Of a stretch of 64,000 nucleotides of DNA, positions 25,325 to 37,160 are shown piece after piece. Position 1 is the first letter of the stretch. Each line of letters opens with the position of its first letter. Source of the stretch: Branchiostoma floridae (taxonomy: Eukaryota > Chordata > Leptocardii > Amphioxiformes > Branchiostomatidae); the NCBI RefSeq assembly GCF_000003815.2, contig NC_049980.1:4369398-4433397 (forward strand). Direction: 5' to 3'. The position numbers and the translations under genes were made by a program. The notes under the pieces are model-generated. The model was not told where the DNA came from. It saw nothing but the letters and a program-made list of their open reading frames with translations, and searched no databases.

Positions 25325-25590
25325 TTGCTGGCGTGGCTCTCCTCAAACCCACTGGACCTCAATTTAATGTCCTATCTGAGGGACAACCATATACAAAAAT
25401 AGGTGGTACTGCTCATTTTCACCTAATATATATTTCATTTAATAAAATCAAGTGTAAAAAGTTGTTAACAGTTTAGTGCCTTTCCCAATGGCATAACACC
25501 ATGGCATGTCAGGGGTTTGAACCCTAACCTCTTTCTTCTCGGCCAAACAGTCTAGCATAACCCTTACACCACACAATGTCACTAGTTCTA
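25325..25590 (-). repeat. SINE-like repeat, copy 1
   Basis: Read on the minus strand: a tRNA-like head with a GGGTTTGAACC-type B box near 25525, then GGGAAAGGCACT, then GATAGGACATTAAATTGAGG. The same order is seen at 31745 and 48264. Confidence 0.7.
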
Positions 25591-26119
25591 CCAAGTGTGT
25601 GATAATTTCCTTCCCAAGTAACCACTCACTCCGTATGAACCTCCGTTCACCCCCATGTGTGGTACCAAACAGGTGCGAAGGTGAGAAGGCCATGTTCCGA
25701 GAGTGACGGGCTATATAGCGTGTTGTCAAGGATGTCACGTCGCTTTGGTGTTAGAGCGCAAATGTTTACGTGTCACTGTCAGACACTTACATGTTGATTC
25801 CCCCCCTCTAGGTCAGTAAGTTCATGAACTCTTAGGTCCTGTTAGGGACACCTCGTGAAGTTACAGGTGCCATTGGTGACTTCTGTCTTGAAATCTGATC
25901 GATTTTGATTTACGCATTCTCGTTAGCTAATAGTGTAACTTGTATGAGACTTCACTATATGCATGGCTTGCTAATGTGGCAAAGAACAACAGCTAACCCT
26001 TACTCTTCTCGAGAAGTGTGTTGGCTTCTTTAACATGAAGAGAAGTCAAGTTTCCCAAAATACTTCTTATTATTGGTTTAAGTTCCACAGTCAAGCATCA
26101 ATCCAAACCATAATCAGAA

Positions 26120-26740
26120 TTTAACAGTATTGTTAGTTTTGTCCCATCTTTCTTAGTCCAGTCTTCCAAACTTCCTTTCATTCCCTCTTTAATCATTTCT
26201 TCCCTCAATCATTATCCTTCTACCCTTTACTTACTGAGTCTCCATCACTGTAACTGCTGACATTTGTAGCCAGCTCCCCATCCCACGTTATTTTGTCCCT
26301 TCTTTCTTTCCAGTCTTTCAACCTTCTCTTTTTCCTTCTTTGCTCATTTCTTCCCTCATTCATTTTCCTCCAACTGCCACCTTAGCCACACTAAGCCTGG
26401 ACCAACTAACTATACTGACATATTTGTAGCCATCTCCCTCCATCCCATGTGTTATTTTGTGTCCCTTCTTTCTTTCCAATTTTTCAACCTTCTCTTCCCT
26501 TCTTTGCTTGTTCCTTCCCTCAATCATTTTCCTCCTACTCCCTACTTGGTCTCCATCCCTACTGACATTTTGTAGATAAGCTCCCTCAATACCAAGTATC
26601 AATTTGGCCTCTTCTTTCTTTCCTACATTTGTATCTTTCAACCTTCCCTTTTTGCCTTCTTTGCTCAATTTTTCCCTCAATCATTTTCCTCCTTCTCCCT
26701 ACTTGGTCTCCATCCCTGCTGACACATTTGTAGGCATGGA
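26120..26740. repeat. Pyrimidine-rich tandem repeat, ~140-base unit, ~4 copies
   Basis: TTCCCTCAATCATTTTCCTC, GGTCTCCATCCCT, CTGACATTTGTAG and CCTTCTTTCTTTCC recur in order. The strong purine/pyrimidine strand bias explains the Lys/Glu-rich minus frame (26360-26680). Confidence 0.85.
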
Positions 26741-27250
26741 ATGCCAAGAATGGCAAACATCCCCTCCCCTCATGTGTTGGACATGTTCATGATCTGGCAG
26801 TGACCTACAGGTCGGTGACCCCTACCCTTACAAAAACAGGTCCAACCTTCATGGTCTGCAGGGACCAAAGGGTGACCCGTAAATTGCCCGGAAATTTATT
26901 CACCTTCGGCTTGAGGCGCCTTTTAAAAATATATATCGTTTATTTATCTATGTCATCTTGAGATTCACTCCCATAACAGACATGATATAAGTGAGCAAGA
27001 CATGCATGAAAACAAGGCAAACAGGCATGGCAAGCTTTGACCACTTACTACATTCTGCAAAATTGCTAAAAAAAAAAGATACAAATGTTTAGGAAGGAAA
27101 TACTCATGGAAAAACTTACGTCCTAAAATAGCTAAAGAATGTGAAGAGAGAAGTTCTTATATATTGCTAGGGCTATGTGGCGCGTTGGATACACCTGATC
27201 CCTTGCTCTCGGACAGTCCAGACAGTTCTTGGATGGGAGACCACCGAAAG
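26741..27250. other. No gene seen
   Basis: Holds a GGCATGGAATGCCAAGAATGG-like stretch related to 18900 and 4020, and otherwise AT-rich sequence. Confidence 0.4.
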
Positions 27251-27256
27251 ACGACC

Positions 27257-27610
27257 CAGGGCTCGAAATCCTTTTTTCTGCATACCTGCACTGGTGCAGG
27301 TAACATTCAAAATTACCTGCATCAGATAAATTTTACCTGCACCACTCTGAATTTAGGACGTATGAATCATACAAAAATTTTTCAGTAACCATTGATATTT
27401 TTTCTTCTATACTTTATAGGTCAGAACAGTCAATGCTGCTAATAACAATCCACATACACCTTCATCATATGACAGTTATGTATAAAACACAGTACATGGA
27501 CCAGTGCAGGTTAGGTGCAGGTAGACACCAGAAATACCTGCACAGCTCCAATTTGACCTGCACTAAACTGCATATGCAGGTAGGTGGACCAAAAATTCCA
27601 CAAAATCGTT
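27257..27610. mobile_element. CAGGGCTCGAAAT family, copy with GTGCAGGT module, right end lost
   Basis: Starts CAGGGCTCGAAATCC followed by ACCTGCACTGGTGCAGGTAA. The body matches 37161-37683 in reverse orientation. The expected ATTTCGAGCCCTG end is missing; the similarity fades near 27610. Confidence 0.7.
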
Positions 27611-27849
27611 ATCTAGGAGGGATGTAAAACCGGGGTCCCGTGCTCAAAGGGGCGCCTTGACCATGCTAATCAGCCTCATTACCCAAATAATGTGTACCTA
27701 CTGGCTGCAAATACACCAATATTAATATTTCTTCAAAATTAAATCTGCTGATTCAGCTGGAAAAAAAAGAAAAGTCGCACCCACCGCCCATTGCTTTTTA
27801 CCTTATTACTTGGTAGAGGGGGGTGGGGCAGGAATCAGGGTTACACAAT

Positions 27850-28067
27850 TACTGTAAACGCAGAAATGTTCGCGGTGGATTAATGTCTGCGGTTTTTGCG
27901 GTGACCACTTCACGGCGAACTTAAAACCACCGCGAACTTTTTTCTATTATGGTATTCAACTGCAGTCTATGGTGTTACCGCAAACTTAAATCCACCGTTA
28001 TGGTAAAAAGTCCCTTTTCCCGCTACCGCGAAATTAAATCCCCGCGAACTTAAATGCATTTACAGTA
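27850..28067. mobile_element. MITE-like element, TTCGCGGTGG family, copy 2
   Basis: Ends TACTGTAAACGCAG and TGCATTTACAGTA. Interior blocks TTCGCGGTGG, AAAACCACCGCGAAC and CCGCTACCGCGAAATTAAAT are shared with 15949-16160. Confidence 0.87.
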
Positions 28068-28069
28068 TA

Positions 28070-30030
28070 TAATTCTCCAAGACACAATGTCAGAGGTACA
28101 TGTAAGCAGAGGTTGTGTGTCTGGTTATGGTTACAGGTGCTTGACAGGGGTCATTTAGAGGTCATCACCCAACATGGCTGTCCCAGTCCATCAGATTATC
28201 CTGTCACCTTGATGAAGATATCTTCCAGCCTACTAGAGGTCACATGTTGAAGGAATAGTTTGTGGCTAGTTGGACACTCTTGAATGCTTGTCAGGTAAAC
28301 CTGTTTAGTAAAAATACAGTCAAACCTTATTCTACATATCAACTTATTAAGTACCCCCTGGCCATTTTGACCACTTTTTTGTTGGTCCGTTGGATAATTT
28401 TTAGACATTGACACAAGGCGGTCTTCTAAAGTAACCAGATGTACTCAAGGACCAGATGTTATTGGTTGTGGTGGCAGTCTTAAATTGGCAATGTGATGAT
28501 CACTTGTTTGTTTATTTTGCATAAATGCACATGTATACAAGCAATGATATGAATAATATCATACTGATAATATCATAAATATGGACAAAATTGGAGGGGC
28601 AGGAATCTTAGTATCATGATCACTTGTTTGTTTATTTTTCATATATACAAACAATGATATGAATATGATACTACTGTACATGACAAAAAAGGGAGGGGGA
28701 GAGGGAAGAAACCTAATGGCTTTTCGTTTTACACCCCCCCCCCCCAAAACTGAACACTAATGTTAGTAATATAAATGGATTGAATTGTCCATAGTCAGAA
28801 GTAAACAAACTAGTTTGTTGAGATCATACCATGAATTATCTATTAAATGAATCAGGACATAGATTAAGAATTTGAAGACAAAAAATGAGTCTATAAATTT
28901 GTAAGAGAAAATCACAAAAGAAACAAACACACTCAGTCCTGAATGTTAATGTTCTTCATGGCCCTGTCCTTGGTGCTGAAAACATCATCCTAACCTAGTT
29001 ACATAAACTTAAAGTAGGTCACAAGGAAAGAATGCTGGAGATTTAGGAAGGAAAGCCTTTGGGGTTATGTTTAATCCTCACACCCACCTGCTGTGACTTA
29101 TTGCACAGACTGACCGGTACACAGTTGGTGGGCTTGGTGAAATGACCTTGCCTGATTTGGAGGTCAGCCAAGGGTACTGCATGCACCCAATAACTTTCTG
29201 GACTGACCACCTTTGAAGTCCTGGGGATTTGGACATGCAGTTGGCAGAAGTCAACATATTATAAGACTGCCCTGGTTAAGATGACCTCTCTGCAAGATGG
29301 TATCTTAGTATGGAAGATATCGATTTTACTATTTGGTATGCTTATACATTTTATCTTTTATTGTCGGGTTATGCTTTGGGTAACATTTGTATGTGTGTGC
29401 AAAGTATGTGTGTGTCTATTGATATTTTGCATGTGTCTTAGTAGGTTTTGATGAAACCTTGAAACGATGAAATTTTAGGCTCCCTATAGTTGCTTGTTAC
29501 GGTACTTCATCGGAACTCCTGGGTTTGATATCTCTAGTTCTGGACATGCTGTGGTTGTGATTTTTTGAGTGGCAGAATATTACTAGATACATCTTGAGGA
29601 AGAGAGTAACTTCAGTAAGTAGTGTTGGTTTGGGAACTGCAGGAGCCACTTATAAGCTTCAGAATTTGAAATAGAAAGCCTCAAGAAGGGGTTGACGGGT
29701 CATCTCGGTGTCTGTAAAGCAGTGAATCCCATAGGCCTGGCCTTACATGTGGGCAAACTTTGTCCAAAGTTGGTAATCCCTTGTTTTACTACAAACGGAC
29801 TCGCTCTATTATCACTGATGTTAGTTGACACAGATAACAATCCCCCAGCCTAGTCCTGTCTAAGCCGTCTCTGGGGACCTTACCTCATTGCCGGGGGCAC
29901 TCGGGGTCATTGCCGTGGCAACAAACACGAGTTTCCACGACAACAAACAGTCAGGTTCATTGCCGTGACTACAAACAAGTGTAGAGCTAACAGGTGGTCT
30001 GCAGCTGTGGGGTTGGTGGTGTTTACATGG
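28070..30030. other. No gene seen; small repeats
   Basis: A 60-base duplication (ATCACTTGTTTGTTTATTTT plus CAATGATATGAATA) occurs at 28498 and 28618. A family B fragment lies at 29495-29575. TTGCCGTGGCAAC-type half X-boxes lie at 29907 and 29961. No exon is recognised. Confidence 0.5.
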
Positions 30031-30037
30031 GGACTTT

Positions 30038-30295
30038 TTACCTCCATGAAAATGGAGGTATTGTTATTTTGGTGTTTCTGTGTGTGTGTCTGTGATACTG
30101 GATATTTGTGGTCAGCATAACTTAACAACGCCTGGATGGATTGTAATTTGATATGTGGGTACTTGCAGAACAAAGGTCAAGGTCAACTTTGGGCCCCCTG
30201 GTGTGTGACCTTGGTACTGCAGTAGAACTTCCATTTTTTGTATCTTCTGTCCCAGACATGCTATGGTTTTGATTTTTTTTGGTGGCATGAAAGTT
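30038..30295 (+). repeat. Interspersed repeat family B, copy at 30038
   Basis: Begins TACCTCCATGAAAATGGAGG, then GCCTGGATGGATTGTAATTT, AAAGGTCAAGGTCAACTTTG, GGCCCCC and TACTGCAGTAGAACTTCC. A further partial copy lies at 30755-30890. Confidence 0.8.
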
Positions 30296-30324
30296 ATCAT
30301 AACAGCGGTGTGCTTACACATCAC

Positions 30325-30430
30325 TGAGTGAGTGAGTGAGTGAGTGAGTGAGTGAGTGAGTGAGTGAGTGAGTGAGTGAGTGAGTGAGTGAGTGAGTGAG
30401 TGAGTGAGTGAGTGAGTGAGTGAGTGAGTG
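30325..30430. repeat. Perfect (TGAG)n microsatellite, 106 bases
   Basis: Twenty-six uninterrupted TGAG units. The absence of any interruption implies recent expansion or gene-conversion homogenising. Minus-strand SLTH repeats are a shadow. Confidence 0.97.
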
Positions 30431-31303
30431 GCAGATAGCTTTTGATGTAAGGAAGACATGGCGTAGGTCAAGGCCCTCTAGCAGCTTGTTCTCGAACTTT
30501 ACCTAAAGCCTACAGGTCCCCTGCCAGAACCAACGTTCAGTTTTTATCTCTGTAAGTTCCTGTCCTGGAGACTTAGCCTCAAACACCCGGGCATGGTATT
30601 TTGTCTTTGCACGAAGTGAAGATATTTTGATGCCTTTTGCAGGTTGTGGGAATCTCTGACGGTGTCGCCATGTTTGTCAAGATTTGTGTTTTGGTGCTGC
30701 TTAACACTATGTACATGTATGTCTGCGTATTACTAGCATAAATCTACAAGCTGTGGATATGGATTCTTATGGTGTTTGGTAGGTGCATAGGGGTCTCCTA
30801 GTGTCTTATTACAGTACTGCAGTGCACCTTCCAGACTTTGTGTCTGGTTATCTGGACATGGTTTTGGTCATGATTTTTGTATGGTACACATCTCCTAGTT
30901 TGTACTATGTTGATTCTCTGGCCTTAGGAGAAATGTAAAGATTAAAATTTCTTAGATTGTTCCAGAAAAAGAATCACCGTCATGGTCATAGGACTCACCA
31001 TCCAGACGAGAACTGGTAGATTATTGTGTGTATTTCATTGTACAGTTAGGTTTTCACAAAGAAAACATATTGTTTTTGTAGGACCAAATGTTTTCTTTTT
31101 CTTTCTTCCCCTTGCAAAAGGGTTTACAGAAAATGCTAGGCTGGCCACCAGGGCTGGCTATCATGCCAGGCTACTCTGATTCATACTCCCCCAATTATTT
31201 TTCACTCACACATGCTTCTTTGAGATGAGCCTAATGGCTAGAGGGAATACATTCTTTATAATACTTATTTTTAGTTAATTTCTGTTCTTTCTTGCTCCCA
31301 CAG
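30431..31303. other. Sequence just upstream of the first recognised exon
   Basis: Holds a partial family B copy (30755-30890) and then unique AT-rich DNA. The final 30 bases form the polypyrimidine tract and CAG acceptor of the exon at 31304. No other exon border pair with TSR or cysteine-rich wording was found. Confidence 0.6.
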
Positions 31304-31508
31304 AGAGTTGGATGCGATGGCATCCTTGGCTCGCAGGCCATGCTGGACAAGTGTGGGGTGTGCGGTGGGGACAACTCGGCCTGCCAGGTGGTGTCGGGGA
31401 TGTTCACGCGGCGCCACCTCCCCGTGGGCTACAACCCGCTCATGCGCATTCCCGCCGGCGCACGACACATCAACATCACCGAGCTAGCGCACAGCAAAAA
31501 CTACATCG
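31304..31508 (+). CDS. Exon 1 of the visible set: ADAMTS cysteine-rich module / start of spacer
   Basis: The exon follows a pyrimidine-rich CCCACAG acceptor and ends at CATCG|GTAAGG. It is 205 bases: phase 0 in, one base carried over. It reads RVGCDGILGS, then DKCGVCGGDNSAC, then GYNPLMRIPAGARHINITEL and SKNYI. The CDG..GS...DKCGVCGGD block is the family signature of the ADAMTS cysteine-rich module, and IPAGAR.I.I.EL opens the spacer. An N-glycosylation sequon (NIT) lies in the spacer part. GC content is far above the flanking intron. The upstream partner exon, which should end in phase 0, was not found in the preceding 31 kb. Confidence 0.93.
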
Positions 31509-31744
31509 GTAAGGCTAACTCATGTCTTCATTGTAATCACTTCCTGTTGTTGTTATTGGGTGGGCGACTACTCTCTCTTGGCAGCCAGGGGCTGAATTGT
31601 GAGGAGCTTACAATAGGCGGGGCTAAATCGCAAGAGTCTGGAGCGAGCTGCCATTCGGCGCCGCACACACGGTGACCTCAATACAGCAGTTACTGCCCCA
31701 GGTGCAACCAAGGAACGGTAGGATTTGAACCACACACACCGCAC

Positions 31745-31996
31745 CATCGCACGTGTGGTGAGTTCTTTAAGTTGCCTGGGGTATGGCTCTCCCCAAACAT
31801 GGGACCTCCATTTAACGTCCTATCCGAGGGACGGCCCTAGCCGAAGATAAGTACTCATTTTTACCCGAGGAAAGTGAGGAAAGCCGTGTAAAGTGCCTTT
31901 CCCAAGGGCACAAGATCGGTGACACGCAGCCGAATTTGAACTTGAGACCTCTCGGTCCTGAGCCAAACACGCTGCAGCTGTACCACGCGATCTTAT
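31745..31996 (-). repeat. SINE-like repeat, copy 2 (best preserved)
   Basis: On the minus strand it starts with GATCGCGTGGTACAGCTGCA, has a box-A-like GGCTCAGGACCGAG and a B box-like AAGTTCAAATTCGG, then GGGAAAGGCACTTTACACGG. It ends GTTAAATGGAGGTCCCATG, then AAAGAACTCACCAC. This is a tRNA-type head with a conserved body, lying within the first intron. Confidence 0.78.
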
Positions 31997-32950
31997 AAGT
32001 TAACTCTGTTGAGCCCCTTGTCATACAATTGACTCAGCTTTTGCCATACCGTGTTGTGCCAGAAGGCCGCTAAAGGCCAGTTTGCCACTTCCTCAGAAGC
32101 AAAGCATCCTTTTTTCTTCTATGTATTAATGTCACATGCTTGTGGTCTTGTATAGGCAGTTTAATGGTATGGCAGATTTGTATGGTATGTTCAGTGTGGC
32201 TTTTTCCCAAGGGACTACAGGATAGGTAAACTTGCAGTTTGCAGTGGCACCTGATTTGGGCCAATTCCTCATACCTGGTCACCTGAGTACTGTCACATGT
32301 CACATGACATTCAGAAATCAGGTTGCGTATATTACAAAGCAAGGTGTTAGTCTGACAAACAAGAGTTTGAGGAATGCAACGTCCACCGACTTTGTGTTCT
32401 GTTGATGTCCGTTAATGTACTGCAATTTGCATACCCTTCCCCCAACCAACTGTGGGCATGATCAAATCCATAACGTTTCTGGGTCCAACATAAAATCTGA
32501 TTGTATCTCAGTCTCAGTCAGTTCTGATTCATAGTTTCAGTAATACCCCCCTCACATTAGGCGAAAATCGATCGGATGACAAGTCTGCGAGCTCTAAATT
32601 ACGAGGAGGCATGACACTGCTACCGACAAAGAAATGGCAGAGTTCCCCCTTTCCCTTATTGATGTTTAAAAACATTGATTACTTTTTGATGAACATAAAC
32701 TTTCCTAGCTTCTTGTCCATTTCTATATAAGGGTCTGCATGCTTTTTTCTGTAAGGTGTAGGCAGTTTATTTTGAGATTCCATAATTCGTAGGAAAATAG
32801 GTCTTAATCATGTAGTTTGCATCAAGGTAATGAAATTTTGCATAACAACATGCCTTGATTTTGGCGTAATACTGTAGATCTTCTGAATTCAGTGCAAAAC
32901 CTTGTAGGGCACTTCCCATGCAGACCCTCTTCTTTGTTGTATTGTCTTCA
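31997..32950. other. Intron sequence, no gene seen
   Basis: AT-rich intron. 32760-32900 is related to the repeat at 16575-16830 (GATTCCATAATTCGTAGGAA). Nothing coding is recognised. Confidence 0.5.
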
Positions 32951-32954
32951 ACAC

Positions 32955-33210
32955 CAGAGCCTTTTTACCTGAAAATTAAAATATTCATGGAGGTTATATT
33001 TTCACTAGCGTTTGCGTGTCTGTGTGTGGGTGCCAACAAGATACAATGTACCTCAAGAATGGCTGGATGGATTGGTTTCATAGTGTGTTGGTAGGATGGA
33101 AAGATTAGATTTTGGGCCCCTAGCAGCTTCAATTGGTGCTGCAGCATAACTTCCAGTTTTGCTATCTTGTCTTCTGAACAAGCTATACGGTCACGATATT
33201 TTATAAAAAG
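32955..33210 (+). repeat. Interspersed repeat family B, copy at 32955
   Basis: CATGGAGGTTATATTTTCAC, GGCTGGATGGATTGGTTTCA, TTTTGGGCCCCTAGCAGC and GGTGCTGCAGCATAACTTCC. It supplies the uninterrupted sequence against which the insertion at 33639 can be read. Confidence 0.78.
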
Positions 33211-33519
33211 AAACTTGTGACGTACAACTGATTGAACTGGAGTAGCCTAATGGCTTTTTTGTCTGGCTTTTAGAGCAGGAATGTCAGGAACGCCCTGAAT
33301 GTTGCGGGGGTTTAGGAAGGTGGGAAGTAAAGTTGACTTTGTCGGTTGTAAATGCCACGAAGAGGATTAAACAACTCATGTGTTGAAACATGTCACAGCT
33401 TGAGTTTAAACGTCAGGTCACACTCCTGCTTCCACAATATGTAAACTTCGATCTAATCATTCCTAATTTATTGTTACCGTAAAGAAGATTATGTTTATTC
33501 TTGTCTGTCTTTGAATGTA

Positions 33520-34060
33520 AACATCAGAAGTTGAGAGGCTGTGGATGGATCTTATGTGGTATGTTGATACAATGGATGTGACTTTGTGCAAAAATTAATG
33601 AAGAAATGGTAGACTTGGGCCCTAGCAGCTTTCCATTGCAGGGCTCGAAATTCATTTCTGGGATTAGGTGCACTGGTGCACCCAGCTTAAAAAATTGGGT
33701 GCACCAAAAAATGTTTGGGTGCACCACTTAAATTCAATGATAAACCTTAGTTACAAGCTATCAAATTCTTAAACAAGTACCATGTCAGACATTTTTATTA
33801 TCTTTCTAACACTTAGATGTCAAGAATATGATGTAATACCATATACTTTGATATATTTACATAGTTTACATAAATCTAAGAAAATATTTGGGTGCACCCA
33901 TACACCCACAGAAAATGATTGGGTGCACAGCTCCAATTTTGGGTGCACCTGGGTGCACATGCACCCAGTATTTCGAGCCCTGCATTGGTACTGCAACAGG
34001 ACTTCCTGTTTTGATACATATATATTGTGTATCTCATGTTCTGGAAATGTTATGTTCACT
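33520..34060 (+). repeat. Family B copy split by a transposon
   Basis: The left part 33520-33638 (GGATGGATCTTATGTGGTAT ... GGGCCCTAGCAGCTTT) and right part 33983-34060 (GGTACTGCAACAGGACTTCC) are contiguous in sister copies. Confidence 0.8.
33639..33982. mobile_element. CAGGGCTCGAAAT family, copy with GGTGCACCCA module
   Basis: Starts CAGGGCTCGAAATTC and ends GTATTTCGAGCCCTG, with a 5-base target duplication CATTG (33634-33638, 33983-33987). The interior is built on GGTGCACTGGTGCACCCA. It is inserted into a family B repeat. Confidence 0.92.
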
Positions 34061-34829
34061 AGTAAAAGATTAATATAGACAGTTTATACATTGTCATGTT
34101 CCTGCTGGAATTTCTACAATGCACATGCATCTGACTCTGGGCATATAGAACTGCACATTGTGCAATAGGTATAGTCTCTGACAATATCTTCGCTTTGGGC
34201 AAATTTGCTACAACATTTATCAGCACAACATAAGTGTCAGAATCAAGGTTTTGAATTTTTTACTCCGTGACGGAGGGTAACCTTCCACAACAGAGTATTG
34301 TTGTTGGTGGATGTGAATCTGGTTACTACATATTACAGGTGCGCTACCTGGTACTATCAGATGAATGTTCGCATCTGTACAAATGTATCTCTTATAATGT
34401 TCTGTTTCCCACATTCGTATGTAGTTAGGCATGTCATCTTCAATCAGTTGTGCGATGATGCACATTGTTTTCTTTTCGCGTTAGTAGTTTTTATAATCGA
34501 TGTAATAATTTCAGAAATCACCCCTATATTCCTGGTACTGTGGAACAGGCCAGGTGGTTTACAAATGTAGGTGTTTGGTAATTAGCTTATCTCCAAGCAG
34601 ATATATATGGGGTTACATGTATGTGTTCTATATGTAGAACAGCTGTTGGGGCAGAGGAATCGCTAAACAGTTGTTAGACTCCGGCTTCGTAGCACATTGT
34701 ATTGGTCAGTGCTAGTGTTGGTAAGGCTTGAGAGAGGCTTGAGAGGCTTTATTTGTCCATAAGCTGTGATACAAATAAGGTTAGCCTAGCAGTAATATTA
34801 GGGCTTCGTTTATGAAGGTTAGACATCCA
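34061..34829. other. Intron sequence, no gene seen
   Basis: AT-rich; short frames only. Confidence 0.5.
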
Positions 34830-35815
34830 GGTAAGCAATATTCAAATACAATTCAATCTCTACAACTGGATAAAAAACAGATATTTACTTCTGGACGTTT
34901 CGAGTGGCATCCATCACTCTTCTTCAGCATCACTAGAATGAACAGGGCTTGAAATACACTTTTCAGTCAACTTGCACCAGTGCAAGTTAAGCCAAAGGTA
35001 ACTTGCACCAAAAGAAACTTACTTGCACAACCCAAAATAGTGAACTGTTAACCCTTTATTCTTCTTCTGAAAATTTGCAAATATATGGGGATACATAAAG
35101 ACCACATGTTTGGATATTTGTTTTCCGAAGCGTATTTTATTTTGGATTTCAAATTGTACAACAAATGTGAATTTAGGCTTAATTTAAGACAATTCAATGT
35201 CTACAACTTGATAAGATCAATAGATTTCTTCTGGACTCTTCGAGTGACTTCCATCACTATTCTTAACCATCGCTAGAACAACTCAATACAAACACATATA
35301 ACTGGAAAATCCAGTTGATCATATCAAAGTCACTAAATTGTATGCAAAATGTATTTACTCATATGCAAATCAAGGTAAGACAACACCATAGGAATTATTA
35401 GCATTATAGAGATGGAATTGTCTTCAAATTTTGTTTACCTGGATGTCTAACCAAGTTTAGAAATAACAAATTTAGGCTATTTTTTTATTCAGTGTTGTTT
35501 TCTTTTACCTTTCAATGGCAGACAATATTCTTGGTGTGTGTAAGCTTTTTCTAAAGTCAGGTATTAGTGGATAAAAGTAACTTGCACTGGTGCAAGTTTG
35601 GTCCAAACTTACTTGCACCACACCAATTTCACATGCACAAACTTGCATATGCATGTGGTATTTCGAGCCCTGATGAACTAGCAGAACAATTCCATAAAAG
35701 TACAGCTTAAACTAGAAAAAATGGTTTAACCACTTACTAGTTAGGATCATATGCAAAGTTACTCAAATGCAAATCATGTAAGCATAGTTTCCTATGGGTA
35801 GACTTTTTTCTAGTT
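34830..35815. mobile_element. CAGGGCTCGAAAT family, copy 2 (34943-35672), inside another repeat
   Basis: The element starts CAGGGCTTGAAATACAC, ends GTATTTCGAGCCCTG and is flanked by ATGAA duplications (34938-34942, 35673-35677). Its body matches copy 1 at 11408. The flanks (34830-34942 and 35678-35815) are themselves two halves of a repeat, related to 35190-35395 inside the element. Confidence 0.88.
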
Positions 35816-37155
35816 AGCTTTCTTCCCTGTTTGTCGTTATTTGTCTATCTGGCATTGTCCATATCATAGGCATAATATACATTGTATTGTTGCAACTGAT
35901 GCGACGGAAACCATGAATACGTCACGGAGTATGTTGCCTATTTTGTTTCTGTTCCATGTCCTCCCCAAGTTCAGGAGGAATAGCAGATGTTAGGAACTGT
36001 AGATAATGCGTCCATTACCTCAAGGTCATATGCTGAAAACAGTCATGGACAAGGGCATAATTCACTAGTCTGCCAGGCTGCTAGATGAACTCTATCAACA
36101 AAAAAGCGGACATTTGAAAAACAAGCTCGTAAATTTATGTAGCCTCTTGTAGAATCCCTCAACAACATGACAATCTCTCAACATGACACCAAACTAAAAG
36201 CGTCAGATTATCAGTGTGTGTAGCTATCATATCGGTGCACTCAGCTTTGTTATAATGTGTTATCGCCCAGGTTATAGAGGCTAAGCCAGGTCAAGTAGAT
36301 GAGTTTTGATCTTGCTCTACTGTGAGTCTTAGCTGAGAATAGATGCACCTTACAGGGTTGTAAAAAAGCATCATTCCTCAGCATACATTGTATCTCTTGA
36401 ATGCCCATTATGCAATCGGAGAAAAGTTCTGACAGCCCTTGGGTTAGGGGTACAATGTAGGGCTTAAGGTTTAAGGTTAGGGTAAGACTAAGAGTTAGAG
36501 GGTGTCAGAACATAAGGGCATCGAAAAATAGGGGGGGGGGGGCTGTGTTAAAAACAGGGACTTAGTGCTGATGGAACATATAGAAATATATGTTGAGATT
36601 CATTTTTCTCCTGATCCAGTACTTCTGTCAGGGGCCAATCATAGAGTAAAATTGCCACAAACCAATCAGAGCTCACAACTGCATTGGCATATTAGCAGTA
36701 TATTGTAAATATGAGTAATTTTATTTTACTTGCACACATGAATACTACATGGCTAGTCTAATGGTATATAGTATAATTCTGGTAATGAAATTGTCTAAAA
36801 ACCAAGTAAATGTAGTTTTTTTCTTAATTGCAAAAAGTTGCCTTAAGTTTCTAGCTGTTGTAATTCAAAAAAGTTGTGCCTTTTGAACCTACAACAACTT
36901 TTAGAGGTGTGTCTTGGATACCTCTTATAAGAAGACAAATGGAGCTCTACAGCTGCAGACTGGGAGTAAGTGTGGGAGGGAACATCTGAAACTGGTCCAG
37001 TCTCCACAGTAACACTTCCCAGATGAAGATGTAGCCCGGCTGTCTGACGGAGTCACAGGGAACATGCTCCCCCATCACAACTCACAGCCATAATCCACAG
37101 CCACAGCTTATTAACTCCAACACAGGCCCGGTGGGTGGGCCTGAATCACACCAGC
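35816..37155. other. Intron sequence, no gene seen
   Basis: Contains a degenerate TTAGGG-like stretch (36440-36500), a G11 run at 36531 and AT-rich DNA. Nothing coding. Confidence 0.5.
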
Positions 37156-37160
37156 CATGC

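Noticed and set aside
30112-30471. Minus-strand frame with SLTH repeats
   Set aside because: Shadow of the (TGAG)n microsatellite.
1-31303. Upstream TSR or cysteine-rich exons of the same gene
   Set aside because: No stretch with WxxW...CSxxCG or the CxFN...W cysteine-rich wording and matching splice sites was found; they probably lie beyond the window.
36440-36500. Interstitial telomere repeat
   Set aside because: Only scattered GGTTAGGG-like pieces, not a regular TTAGGG array.
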